The position numbers were made by a program, and so were the translations under genes. Shown here one piece after another: positions 44,507 to 53,274 of a stretch of DNA of 64,000 nucleotides (within the stretch, counting starts at the first letter, position 1; each line of letters opens with the position of its first letter). The notes beneath the pieces were generated by a model, which had not been told where the DNA came from, did no database searches, and saw nothing but the letters and a program-made list of their open reading frames with translations. Location of the stretch: assembly GCA_021780105.1 (NCBI GenBank), contig JAJXZJ010000022.1, positions 57,213-121,212 of the forward strand, read 5' to 3'. The DNA is from a bacterium. Lineage in GTDB: Bacteria > Verrucomicrobiota > Verrucomicrobiia > Limisphaerales > J093.

Positions 44507-47431
44507 TCAGCGCCGGCTCGCGACGCGGCGGGGATTTTCGGCCCAGATCACGGCTTCGGCGCCCTTCAAACCGGACGCTTCGGCGCGCAAATGCAACGTG
44601 CCCGCGCGCTCGCCAGCTTTGATCACCACCAGACAGCGACCGTGGTAAGCGTGGCGCTGCGGCTGTTGAAAACTCTCGACGCTGCGCGGATCGCCGTTGC
44701 CCACACCAACGATCCGGCCCGGCCCGCGGAGGGAAAAGTGAACCAGGTTCGTGGCGTTCGGATTCAGCACGCCGCGGGCGTCGCGGAGTTCCACGGTCAC
44801 GAAGGACAAATCCTGGCCGTCGGCCGCGATCGTGGCGCGGTCCGGCGCCAGGTGGATGACGGCCGGCGCGGCGGCGGTGCGCAACGTCCAGCGGCCGGTT
44901 TCGTGGTCTTGGGCATCCTGCGCGACGGCGGTGAGTTCGCCGGGCGTGTAAGGCACTTCCCATTCGGCAATGAAGCGTGTGGCGCGGGTCGTGGGCTTCG
45001 CGCCGAGGTCTTTTCCGTTCAGCAGCAGCCGCACCTGTGGCGCGGACGCGAAGGCGCGCACCTTGACCGGCTGGCTTTCGCGGCCCGGCCAGGTCCAGGA
45101 CGGCCGTTCGTCCGGCCAGCCCCAGCCTTCCACCCGCTCGGGTTTGCCGTCCGGGCCAAGCGCTTCAACGAAACAGGCGATCGCGCCGGGCCGACCCCAC
45201 ACAGCGTCGCGGTAGTAGGACGGCGGCCGCTTGAAGCCGCAGAGATCGAAGTCGCCGCAGTTGGAAACGGTCCACAGGCGATGGTCCTGATAACCCGGTG
45301 GGACACTTTGCGGCACCGCCTTGCCGAGGCCCGCTTCACCGAGGTAGTCGAACGCTGTCCAGACGAAATCGCCGATGACGAACGGGTGATCGAGCACCGG
45401 CATCCAGTTGTCGAAGCAGCTCATCGGGAAGGATTCAGTGCCGGCCATCACGCGCTGCGGGTTGAGCGCATGGTCGCGGACGTAATTTCCGGCCATGTAG
45501 TTATAGCCGCACACGTCAAGATTCGCGAACACGGGCAGGTGCCGCGAATCGTCCGGGTAAGCCGCCTGCGCCACGGGCCGCGTGGGGTCGAGTGCCCGCG
45601 CGAACGCGGCGAGTTCGGCGCCAATCCGCCCGTCCTCGGCCGTGTTCTGGCCGGGAATTTCGTTGCCGATGCTCCACAGCGCAACGCACGGATGGTTGCG
45701 GTCGCGCCGGATCATGCTGTCCAAATCGCGCCGCCACCACTGCTCGAAGAACCGGCTGTAATCCTGCGGATTTTTGCCGCGGTTCCAGCAGTCGAACGCC
45801 TCGTCCATCACCAGCACGCCGAGGCGGTCGCACGCGTCCAGAAACGCCGGCGACGGCGGGTTGTGGCTGGTGCGAATCGCGTTGAAGCCATTGGCCTTGA
45901 GAATTTCGACGCGCCGCTCCTCGGCGCGGTCGTAGGTGCAGGAACCGAGGCAGCCGTTGTCGTGATGCACGCAACCGCCGCGCAATTTCAGCGGCTGGCC
46001 GTTCAGCCGGAAGCCGTCTGTCACGTCGAAGGAAAGCGAGCGGATGCCGAACGGCGTTGCTGCTTCGTCCACGACTTTGCCCGCAACGGACGCCTGGCAG
46101 ACCAGCCGATAAAGTTGAGGCGAGTCCGGCGACCACAGCGCCGGCTGCGTCACCGTCAGCGTTTGTTCCAATTTCTGGCCGGCCGCGGCCGGAAACTCCG
46201 CGCGCGCCGTGTCCGTGGCGACGACGTGGCCGCGGGCGTCGAGCACCCGCGACGTCAGCGCGACCGCCACGGCGCGGGCGGTTTCGTTGGTCAGCACGGT
46301 GCTCACGCACACGGTGGCGCGTTCGCGGCTGACCTCCGGTGTCGTGACGGACAAGCCCCACGGCACGACGACGTGGACCGGATCGGTGACCGTCAGCCAG
46401 ACGTGCCGGTAAATGCCGGAGCCGGAATACCACCGGCTCGTCAGACCGGAGGCGTCCACTTTCACGGCAAGCACGTTCCGCCCGCGGCCGAAGTGCAACT
46501 GCGGCGTCAGGTCGAAGCTGAAGCTCGTGTAGCCGTAAGGATGCCGGCCAATCGGCTGGCCGTTGAGCCAGACCTCCGCGTTCATGTAAACACCGTCGAA
46601 GGTGATCGTGACGCGCCGGCCGCGCTCGACGGGCAGGGTGAACGTCTTCCGATACCAGCCCACGCCCCCGAGCGTGTAGCCTTGCGCCGTGCCGGCGGGA
46701 CTGTCGGCATCGAATGGCCCGCTGCGCACGGGCGGTTCCGCCGCGGCGTAAATGCCGGCATCGCCGTCGCCGTTGTAATCGCGCACGGCCACGACATCCG
46801 TGCCGTCGCCCTTGAACAAACCGGCGGGCACGCGGTAACGGCGCGTCTGCGTCCACGCGCTGGCATACCCCGGCGGGAACGCGCCCATGCCGCCGACCTT
46901 GACGCCGTTGACGAACGTCTCGTCCGCGTCGTCCACCTTGCCAAGCAGCAGCAACACCTCCCCGCCACGCAGGCCGGCGGGCACCGCGATCCGGCGCCGA
47001 TACCAGCCATAAGCGGAACTTGCCTTGTAATTGAAGTCGCTCCAGTGGCCGGGCAGGTTGACCGGCTGCCAGGCGGCATCATCGAAAGCCGGTTGCTTCC
47101 AGGCGGGGTCGTCGCCCGCCTTGAACCGCCACGCGCCGGGCACCACGGCGAGCGCGTTCGTCTCCTCCTTCGCTGCCGGCGGCAAATCCTCGATGCTCCA
47201 GTCGTGCGGCAGCTCCACGTGGCGCCACTGCGCGTCGTCGAACTTTTCCTGCCACGCGCCCGGCACGTTGCCCCGGTGGAAACGCCAGCCGGCGTCGAAA
47301 CGCAGGTGCTGCCGCGGCCCGGCTGCGGCCGGTGTCGCGGCCCGCACGACCGACAGCAGTATGAGGAAACAAAGACCGGCAGCCGTCCGGACCGCCCACC
47401 GCGCCGAAGTGTGGTGTCTGATATTCATCAT
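44507..47431 (-). CDS. Secreted GH2 beta-galactosidase-like enzyme
   Basis: 974 residues. Of three consecutive ATG codons (47434, 47431, 47428), 47431 has the best spacing (six bases) to GGAG. A signal peptide follows (VRTAAGLCFLILLSVVRA). Domains: sugar-binding (residues 35-330) with an additional jelly-roll insert (AFDDAAWQPVNLPGHWSDF) before WYRKTFTLPVERG; Ig-like (about 330-440); TIM barrel with RGGCVHHDNGCLGSC, ANGFNAIRTSHNPPSP, acid/base Glu591 in SIGNEIPGQ and the probable nucleophile in MAGTESFP; then C-terminal GH2 Ig-type domains like DUF4982. The likely substrate is a beta-galactoside of plant or algal glycan. It is transcribed with the gene at 41951-44407. Confidence 0.88.
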   Translation of the reverse strand: MMNIRHHTSARWAVRTAAGLCFLILLSVVRAATPAAAGPRQHLRFDAGWRFHRGNVPGAWQEKFDDAQWRHVELPHDWSIEDLPPAAKEETNALAVVPGAWRFKAGDDPAWKQPAFDDAAWQPVNLPGHWSDFNYKASSAYGWYRRRIAVPAGLRGGEVLLLLGKVDDADETFVNGVKVGGMGAFPPGYASAWTQTRRYRVPAGLFKGDGTDVVAVRDYNGDGDAGIYAAAEPPVRSGPFDADSPAGTAQGYTLGGVGWYRKTFTLPVERGRRVTITFDGVYMNAEVWLNGQPIGRHPYGYTSFSFDLTPQLHFGRGRNVLAVKVDASGLTSRWYSGSGIYRHVWLTVTDPVHVVVPWGLSVTTPEVSRERATVCVSTVLTNETARAVAVALTSRVLDARGHVVATDTARAEFPAAAGQKLEQTLTVTQPALWSPDSPQLYRLVCQASVAGKVVDEAATPFGIRSLSFDVTDGFRLNGQPLKLRGGCVHHDNGCLGSCTYDRAEERRVEILKANGFNAIRTSHNPPSPAFLDACDRLGVLVMDEAFDCWNRGKNPQDYSRFFEQWWRRDLDSMIRRDRNHPCVALWSIGNEIPGQNTAEDGRIGAELAAFARALDPTRPVAQAAYPDDSRHLPVFANLDVCGYNYMAGNYVRDHALNPQRVMAGTESFPMSCFDNWMPVLDHPFVIGDFVWTAFDYLGEAGLGKAVPQSVPPGYQDHRLWTVSNCGDFDLCGFKRPPSYYRDAVWGRPGAIACFVEALGPDGKPERVEGWGWPDERPSWTWPGRESQPVKVRAFASAPQVRLLLNGKDLGAKPTTRATRFIAEWEVPYTPGELTAVAQDAQDHETGRWTLRTAAAPAVIHLAPDRATIAADGQDLSFVTVELRDARGVLNPNATNLVHFSLRGPGRIVGVGNGDPRSVESFQQPQRHAYHGRCLVVIKAGERAGTLHLRAEASGLKGAEAVIWAENPRRVASRR

Positions 47432-47527
47432 CATGTTCTCCGATGGCGCCGCGCTGGTGCATGCCCGGCCGGCAGACGCTGAAACCTGCGGCAATGGCAG
47501 ATTGGACTGCCGGCGGCCGCCGCTCAT

Positions 47528-48145
47528 TCAGCGCGGACGGGGGCGAACGGTTGTTTGCCGCGACGCCGGCGCGCCGTCCCGCAGCTCCGCGTGCCGGAAG
47601 CACGACGCCAGATGGTCGTTCACCATCCCGACCGCCTGCATGAAGGCGTAGCAAATCGTGCTGCCGACGAACTTGAACCCGCGCGCCGCCAGCTCGCGGC
47701 TCATGGCGTCCGACTCGCGCGTCCGCGCCGGCACCTCCGCCGGGCTGCGCCACGCGTTCTGAATCGTCCGGCCGCCGACAAACTGCCACAGGAATTCGCC
47801 GAAGCCGCCGGTTTCCTGCACGGCAAGGAACGCCTGCGCATTCGTGATCGCGGCCGCGATTTTCAGCCGGTTGCGCACGATGCCGGGATTCGCCAGCAAC
47901 ACCGCCACCTTGCGCTCGTCGTAGCGCGCGATTTTCTCGGGGTCGAACCGGTCGAACGCGGCGCGGTAGTTTTCGCGCTTGTTGAGAATGGTGAGCCAGC
48001 TCAGGCCGGCCTGCGCGCCATCGAGGATGAGGTGTTGAAACAGCTCGCGGTCGTCGCGCACCGGCACGCCCCACTCGCGGTCGTGGTAGGCGACGTAAAG
48101 GTCGGTCGTCGGCCAGGGACAGCGGGAAACCGGGGCGGGACTCAT
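47528..48145 (-). CDS. tag: DNA-3-methyladenine glycosylase I
   Basis: 205 residues. Family signatures: SRCPWPTTDLYVAYHDREWG at the N-terminus, GLSWLTILNKRENYRAAFDR in the HhH region and GSTICYAFMQAVGMVNDH with the closing CFRH; Cys and His residues at the two ends bind the structural zinc of this family. It removes 3-methyladenine from alkylated DNA. Nine bases separate it from fabI upstream, so the two are likely co-transcribed. About 15 residues at the C-terminus extend past the usual end. Confidence 0.93.
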   Translation of the reverse strand: MSPAPVSRCPWPTTDLYVAYHDREWGVPVRDDRELFQHLILDGAQAGLSWLTILNKRENYRAAFDRFDPEKIARYDERKVAVLLANPGIVRNRLKIAAAITNAQAFLAVQETGGFGEFLWQFVGGRTIQNAWRSPAEVPARTRESDAMSRELAARGFKFVGSTICYAFMQAVGMVNDHLASCFRHAELRDGAPASRQTTVRPRPR

Positions 48146-48154
48146 CGGCGGAAG

Positions 48155-48925
48155 CTACATGCCCATGATCTGGTAGCCGCAATCCACGTAAAGCACCTGG
48201 CCGGTGATGGCGGCGGCGCCGTCGCTTGCGAGGAACAAACCGGTGGCGCCGAGTTCCTCCGCGGTGACATTGCGTTTGAGCGGCGAGCGCGTCTCGTATT
48301 GCTTGAACATGTCAAGGAAGCCGGCGATGCCGCGCGCGGCGAGCGTGTTCACCGGCCCGGCGCTGATGCAGTTGACGCGGATTTTTTGGGGGCCAAGGTC
48401 GTAGGCCAGGTAGCGCGTGCAGGACTCCAGCGACGCCTTCGCCACGCCCATCACGTTGTAATGCGGCACCACCTTTTCCGCGCCGTAATAACTCATTCCC
48501 AGGATGCTGCCGCCCTCGGTCATCAACGGCGCGGCGGCGCGGCTCAAGGCAACCAGCGAATACGCGCTCACGTCGTGGGCAATCTGAAATGCCTCGCGGC
48601 TGGTGTTCATGAACTTGCCCTCGAGGGCCTCCTTGGGCGCGAACGCCACCGAGTGCAGCAGAAGGTGCAGCTTGCCAAACTTTGCCCCCACGGTGTCGAA
48701 CACGCGGGCGATGTCCTCGTCCTTGGTGACATCGCAGGGGAGAATCAGCGTGTGGGGGCCAAAGGCGCCGGCAAGCTCCTCCACATTGTCCTTCACGCGC
48801 TCGCCCTGGTAGGTGAACGCCAGCTTGGCGCCCGCCTTGGCCCACGACTGCGCGATGGCCCAAGCGATGGACCGCCTGTTGGCGACACCGAACACGATTC
48901 CGAATTTGCCAGTGAGTTGGGACAT
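48155..48925 (-). CDS. fabI: Enoyl-[acyl-carrier-protein] reductase (NADH)
   Basis: 256 residues from 48925 (MSQLTGKFGIVFGVANRRS). SDR fold with the divergent FabI nucleotide motif GVANRRSIAWAIA, the catalytic Tyr-x6-Lys in HYNVMGVAKASLES, and the C-terminal VLYVDCGYQIMGM. It catalyses the last step of fatty-acid elongation. An upstream in-frame ATG at 49003 would add a non-conserved tail. The neighbour downstream is tag. Confidence 0.95.
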   Translation of the reverse strand: MSQLTGKFGIVFGVANRRSIAWAIAQSWAKAGAKLAFTYQGERVKDNVEELAGAFGPHTLILPCDVTKDEDIARVFDTVGAKFGKLHLLLHSVAFAPKEALEGKFMNTSREAFQIAHDVSAYSLVALSRAAAPLMTEGGSILGMSYYGAEKVVPHYNVMGVAKASLESCTRYLAYDLGPQKIRVNCISAGPVNTLAARGIAGFLDMFKQYETRSPLKRNVTAEELGATGLFLASDGAAAITGQVLYVDCGYQIMGM

Positions 48926-49030
48926 GATTGTAGCTCGTTCTGCCGGGCATAGCGTTAAGGGCAAGCCCGGCCGCTGGCAAGGGCGGAAATACAGTCGCGC
49001 CAAACCGGGCGGTGCCGGCGTGCCCTCCGG

Positions 49031-49945
49031 TCAGCGCACGAGCGTCAGGCCAATCACCCCGGCCACGGCCACCGCAGCGCCCGCCAGCGAACGCCCACCG
49101 GGCCGGTCGCCCTCGAACCAATACGTGAATGGAATCACCATCAGCGGCGAGGTCGCGGTGATCGGCAATACGATGCCGCTGGGCGTGGTGCGCAGCGCCC
49201 ATTGGTAACAGGCAACGCCGAGCGTCGGCCCGCTGAGCGCGTTGAGCAGCACCCACGGCCAGGCGCGCGGCCGCGCCTCCGTCCCGCCCGCGACCGCCGC
49301 CACGTCACGGGTTCCGGCGGCCGTTTCCTGCCAGCGCACCCAGAGGTAAGGCAGCGCCACGAACACCAACCCGCCGAGGATGCGTTGATACGCCGCCGTG
49401 CCACCGTCCACCTCGCTGCCCGTCGAGGCGGCCACGGCGTAGGCTTTGCGGCTCAATACCGCGCCGAAGCCCTGGCCAAATCCCGCCACGACGCCCCACG
49501 CCATGCCGCTCAACCGCCGCCGCAGCGGCAGCGGCCGGTGTTCCTCCGGCGCGAGCGTGAGGCCCACGCCGCCCAGGATCGCCACTCCGCACAACAGTTG
49601 CGCCGGCGAGAGCCGCGTGCCCAGCCACAGCCACTCGATCAGCGCGGCGAACGGCCCGGCGAGGCAGTTGATCATGAGACTGCTCAACCGCGGTCCGAGC
49701 CGCGGCAACGTCATGAACAACGCCATGTCGCCCAGTCCGAAACCGACGACGCCGCTAAGGAAGAACACGCCGAACGCCCCGCCGCCCCAGCCCAGTCCGA
49801 ACGTGTGCGCCCACGCACCGAGCATCACCGCACCCACCGCCACGCGCCAGAAATTGGCGGGATGACTGCCCAGCAGCCGCACCGACCGGCTGGCGGCAAT
49901 GACCGAGCCGGCAAACAGGATGGTGGCGAGCAAAGCCGGGAACAT
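49031..49945 (-). CDS. EamA-family (DMT) transporter
   Basis: 304 residues with about ten hydrophobic helices in two EamA repeats: FPALLATILFAGSVIAASRS at the start and PWVLLNALSGPTLGVACYQW at the second repeat. Typical motifs GPFAALIEWLWLGTRLSPAQ and SPLMVIPFTYWFEGDRPGG mark the ends of each half. Substrate unknown (metabolite export is common in the family). The H-like gene lies 21 bp upstream. Confidence 0.85.
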   Translation of the reverse strand: MFPALLATILFAGSVIAASRSVRLLGSHPANFWRVAVGAVMLGAWAHTFGLGWGGGAFGVFFLSGVVGFGLGDMALFMTLPRLGPRLSSLMINCLAGPFAALIEWLWLGTRLSPAQLLCGVAILGGVGLTLAPEEHRPLPLRRRLSGMAWGVVAGFGQGFGAVLSRKAYAVAASTGSEVDGGTAAYQRILGGLVFVALPYLWVRWQETAAGTRDVAAVAGGTEARPRAWPWVLLNALSGPTLGVACYQWALRTTPSGIVLPITATSPLMVIPFTYWFEGDRPGGRSLAGAAVAVAGVIGLTLVR

Positions 49946-49966
49946 CGCGCAGACTCCGTGGTCGCG

Positions 49967-50443
49967 TCAGCGCATTTCCTCGTCGCCCTTCGCGGCCAGC
50001 CGCATGCCGTCAATCGTGCGGTCGAGGAACACGCAGTAGCCGTGGACATCCAGGCAGGCGGCCTCCGGCGTGCCTTCAGCGGCGTAAAGCCAGCCGGCAT
50101 CGTAAGGCGCCTGGTTCACCAGTTCGGGCTTTTCGCGCAGGGCGGGATTGCCACCGAGAAACCGGCCGGTGAGCACGCCACGCAACTCCACAACCGCCTT
50201 GAAACCCTCGAGAGTGCCGATGACGTCGCCGGCCGTCACCGCGGCGCCGGCCACGACGTGAAAGCCGTGTTCCACCATTTCGCCGAGCAGCCGCGTGGCA
50301 AACTTGGTCAGGCCCACGCGCCACAAGCCATCCGGCTGCCGCGCCAGCCAGTGGTGTCCCGGCGTGTAAAGGAATTGCACCGGCAGCGGCGTGGCGAACT
50401 GGCAGCGCTGGTAGAAAATGGTTTCGGATGACTCGGCGCTCAT
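49967..50443 (-). CDS. Glycine cleavage H-like lipoyl-domain protein
   Basis: 158 residues from 50443. The centre resembles GcvH: FLYTPGHHWLARQPDGLWRVGLTKFATRLLG matches the YTxxHxW...VGIT start, and VTAGDVIGTLEGFKAVVELRGV matches the lipoyl-lysine hairpin with a Lys in place. The usual end is kept less well, and no gcvT or gcvP is nearby. H-like proteins without the glycine cleavage system occur in lipoylation or sulfur metabolism. The exact role is not clear. Confidence 0.7.
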   Translation of the reverse strand: MSAESSETIFYQRCQFATPLPVQFLYTPGHHWLARQPDGLWRVGLTKFATRLLGEMVEHGFHVVAGAAVTAGDVIGTLEGFKAVVELRGVLTGRFLGGNPALREKPELVNQAPYDAGWLYAAEGTPEAACLDVHGYCVFLDRTIDGMRLAAKGDEEMR

Positions 50444-50517
50444 GCGGTTTTCCGGCCCCGAGCGTGCGGTGTTCGCGTGCGGCCGGCAAGCCGGAACCAG
50501 CCAGTCGTCCGCAGCAC

Positions 50518-53109
50518 CTATTTCGGCACGAGGTAGCTGGTCGTCCAATCGGGACGCGCCGGCCAGGCCGACGCTTTCCACTCTTCGTCCGTGAGCCGTT
50601 TGAGATTGGGGCCGGGAAGGATGAATTCGTAGTGACTCAGGGTCGGCCCGGCATACACCATTTTGTCCGGCCCGTTGTCCACGGCGATCACCAGCAGGTC
50701 CACGTTCCCGGTCGCCTCGTGCAACACGCCGCCGATCGGGTCTATCACGTCCGGCACGGCGGTCTCGATGTCCGTCACGAGCGGATCAGATAGATTGCTG
50801 CCGTTCAGATCCTGCGTTTCATCCGGAGGATAGATGAATTGGCCATAGTCCTTGTAAAACAGGCCGGGATACCAGCCGTCGAAGGCTGAGCCAAAGTAAG
50901 GGCGGCTTTGGTCGTTCATGAGACTTTGGATAAATGTAACCTCCATGTCGGTGAACGGTTGCTGCTGTAGTTCTTTCGTGGCGAGCGTTTCGAGTGCAGC
51001 CATTTGCTCCATGAAGTTGGTGCAGAAGGCGAGCCGGGCCTGTTTGCGCTGGGCGAGATCCACTTCAAGCGGCAGGCCGTTGGCTCCGAAGACGGGGATC
51101 CCAAATGTTGGATCAATCACCTGCATGGTTCCGCTGGCGGGCAAGGCTTGGATCACTTTTGCCGCGGCGCCAGCCATGAGCCGCATCTGTTCCCAGAAAG
51201 CCGGCACCGGCTCAACGAAGCCTGTGGGATACTCGCAGAGGATGGCTTGCGCGTAGGGTTGGGCGGCATACAGCACGGTGTCATGCTTCAGCTCGGTGTA
51301 GGAGGCGAGTTGCGTGTTGAGCGTGTGCCGCGCCCAGGCGCGGGTCCGCATGGCCTGCGGGAAGACCGCGTCCGTGGTGGGCGCCGACAACGTCCGCAAC
51401 GCCGCCAGCCAGCGCGTGTAGAGGCTGTCCTCCCACGCCGCCGTGGGCAGGCGGTCGAACGTGGCCGCCGCCGCGGTGAGGTTGTGCGCGTAGGGATAGC
51501 CGTCGCGGAATTTTCCGATGCCCGAGGTGTCGAGCATCCGCGCGGCGATCAGGTCGCCCACCTGCCGGTTGCCAAGCGTGGCGTAAGCCACGTCCAGCGC
51601 GCTGGCGTAACGGCGCAGCACTTTCTGGTACCACGTGACGTTCGTAATGTCTTCGTTCCAGAAAATCCGGTCGAAGATCACTTCCGAGATCGCCCAACCG
51701 TCGGGAACGAATGCCTGTCCGAGGAAGCTGCAACTGGCCGGCAGTTGCACCTGGTTGGTGTCAAACGGTGAAAAGAAAACGTCCGCCGCGTAAAGCTGCT
51801 GCCCGTAGCCGCCGGTGTAGATGGCCGCTTGCAGATTCGCGAGCGTGTCAGTGGAAAGCCCGTCCAACGACGTGATCCCGGCCGCATTGAGCAGGTAGTT
51901 AAGCTGCGAGAAGTTCATGGCCTGGGATCGGCCGACGAACATGCGGATGAAGTCGTCGAGTTCCTGCCACTCGGTGGCCTTGCCGGAGGATTGCAGCAGG
52001 CTGGCCAGCACGGCCGCGGTGCCCAGTTCCCGCAGTGATTCCGGTTCGCCGGGGGATTCCAGGATGCGGAAGTCCGTCCGCGAAACCCACATGAAGGTTT
52101 GGAAATAGCGGGCGAGGCTTTGGGTGCGCGTGTAATGGCCGCGCACAACGAACTGCGAGAAATCCACCGGTCGGTTCGTTCCGAACAACGGGAAGTCTAG
52201 GATGTATTGCTGGGCGGCAATGGCCGCGAGCGTCTGGGCCACCAGATTGTTCGCGCTGCCGCTGCCCAGTTGAGTGTCAACCTGCTGGCCGGTCAGCAGC
52301 GAACGCGCCACGGCGAGATAGTAGTCCGCGTCGGCGACGCTGCTGGCCAGCGGGCCGTTGCGCACGGTCGCCGGCAGATTCGGCAGTTGCGCCGCCATGC
52401 CGTTGAGAATATTGCTGAGCGCCGGCGCAAGCTGCGTTTCCTCGCTTTCCTCCAGCAACCTTTCATAGGAGAAATGCCACGCGTGCAACACGGAGTCGGC
52501 CGTGACCAACACCGGCAGGTCGCCGCTCAGAATGCGGTAATACACGGTGGCAAAGCGGTCCGCGCCCAGCCGCTCGCTGACGACAAAGCCGTTGGTCAGG
52601 AAGACCGCCAGTTCCGCGTCGTTCAACGCAAAATTCGTGCTGAACCGGTCCCAATACTCCGCCGTGCGCGGATCGAAGCCGATGGCGTCGAGGTAGCCGA
52701 AGGCCGGCAGGTGCGCGGCAAACTCCGCCGGCGTCAGGAAACCGACCTGCTGCAATTCCTCGTCGAAGATTCGCCGGTAGCCGAAAAGCTCCGCGCCGTC
52801 GGCGTCGTTGCCGGTCGCGACCGACGCGTTGAAGCGGAAGAACCGGTGCGGTTCGGCCGCCACCGGCAGGCCGTTGCCATTCGGTGCGAGCGTGCTCCAG
52901 TCGCCTTCATCGCGCCAGGATTGCAGGTCGGTGCTCGATTCGAGGCGCAGCCGGTAAGCCGTGCCCACGACCGGGCTGATGCCCGGACTCTGCACGTTTA
53001 CGATCGAACCGTTGCCGGTGTTTTGGATGGAAAGGGAAGGCGGTTGGACTCCCAGCGCGGCGACCACGGCCACAAACCCCGCCAGCAGCACCAGACGGGA
53101 AATTTTCAT
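50518..53109 (-). CDS. Secreted DUF3160-domain protein
   Basis: 863 residues with a signal peptide (ISRLVLLAGFVAVVAALG). Residues 45-95 carry the STDLQSW...HRFFRFN module, here at the N-terminus. Residues 110-860 match DUF3160: FATVYYRILSGDLPVLVTAD then SVLHAWHFSYERLLEE, QYILDFPLFGTNRPVDFSQF, LARYFQTFMWVSRTDFRI, LYAADVFFSPFDTNQVQLP and FYKDYGQFIYPPDETQDLN. The family is secreted, found in several phyla, and its function is unknown. Confidence 0.85.
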   Translation of the reverse strand: MKISRLVLLAGFVAVVAALGVQPPSLSIQNTGNGSIVNVQSPGISPVVGTAYRLRLESSTDLQSWRDEGDWSTLAPNGNGLPVAAEPHRFFRFNASVATGNDADGAELFGYRRIFDEELQQVGFLTPAEFAAHLPAFGYLDAIGFDPRTAEYWDRFSTNFALNDAELAVFLTNGFVVSERLGADRFATVYYRILSGDLPVLVTADSVLHAWHFSYERLLEESEETQLAPALSNILNGMAAQLPNLPATVRNGPLASSVADADYYLAVARSLLTGQQVDTQLGSGSANNLVAQTLAAIAAQQYILDFPLFGTNRPVDFSQFVVRGHYTRTQSLARYFQTFMWVSRTDFRILESPGEPESLRELGTAAVLASLLQSSGKATEWQELDDFIRMFVGRSQAMNFSQLNYLLNAAGITSLDGLSTDTLANLQAAIYTGGYGQQLYAADVFFSPFDTNQVQLPASCSFLGQAFVPDGWAISEVIFDRIFWNEDITNVTWYQKVLRRYASALDVAYATLGNRQVGDLIAARMLDTSGIGKFRDGYPYAHNLTAAAATFDRLPTAAWEDSLYTRWLAALRTLSAPTTDAVFPQAMRTRAWARHTLNTQLASYTELKHDTVLYAAQPYAQAILCEYPTGFVEPVPAFWEQMRLMAGAAAKVIQALPASGTMQVIDPTFGIPVFGANGLPLEVDLAQRKQARLAFCTNFMEQMAALETLATKELQQQPFTDMEVTFIQSLMNDQSRPYFGSAFDGWYPGLFYKDYGQFIYPPDETQDLNGSNLSDPLVTDIETAVPDVIDPIGGVLHEATGNVDLLVIAVDNGPDKMVYAGPTLSHYEFILPGPNLKRLTDEEWKASAWPARPDWTTSYLVPK

Positions 53110-53274
53110 GGATCACCTTTATCACTGAATTGATGCTTTCGGAAGAAAATTATGACCCTTATCCGCCGCCGGGGAACAGAATTTGGCGCGATGTGAAAGG
53201 GCCCGTAGCCGATGACTGATGTCGTTGACCGACGGCGACGCTGCTTCCGCAAGCCGCGTCCGCCGTGGCAAACG

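Noticed and set aside
44438..47482. 1014-codon open frame on the + strand opposite the GH2 gene
   Set aside because: It is an antisense shadow of high-GC coding sequence. It is arginine/histidine-rich without family motifs, while the minus strand encodes a complete GH2 enzyme.
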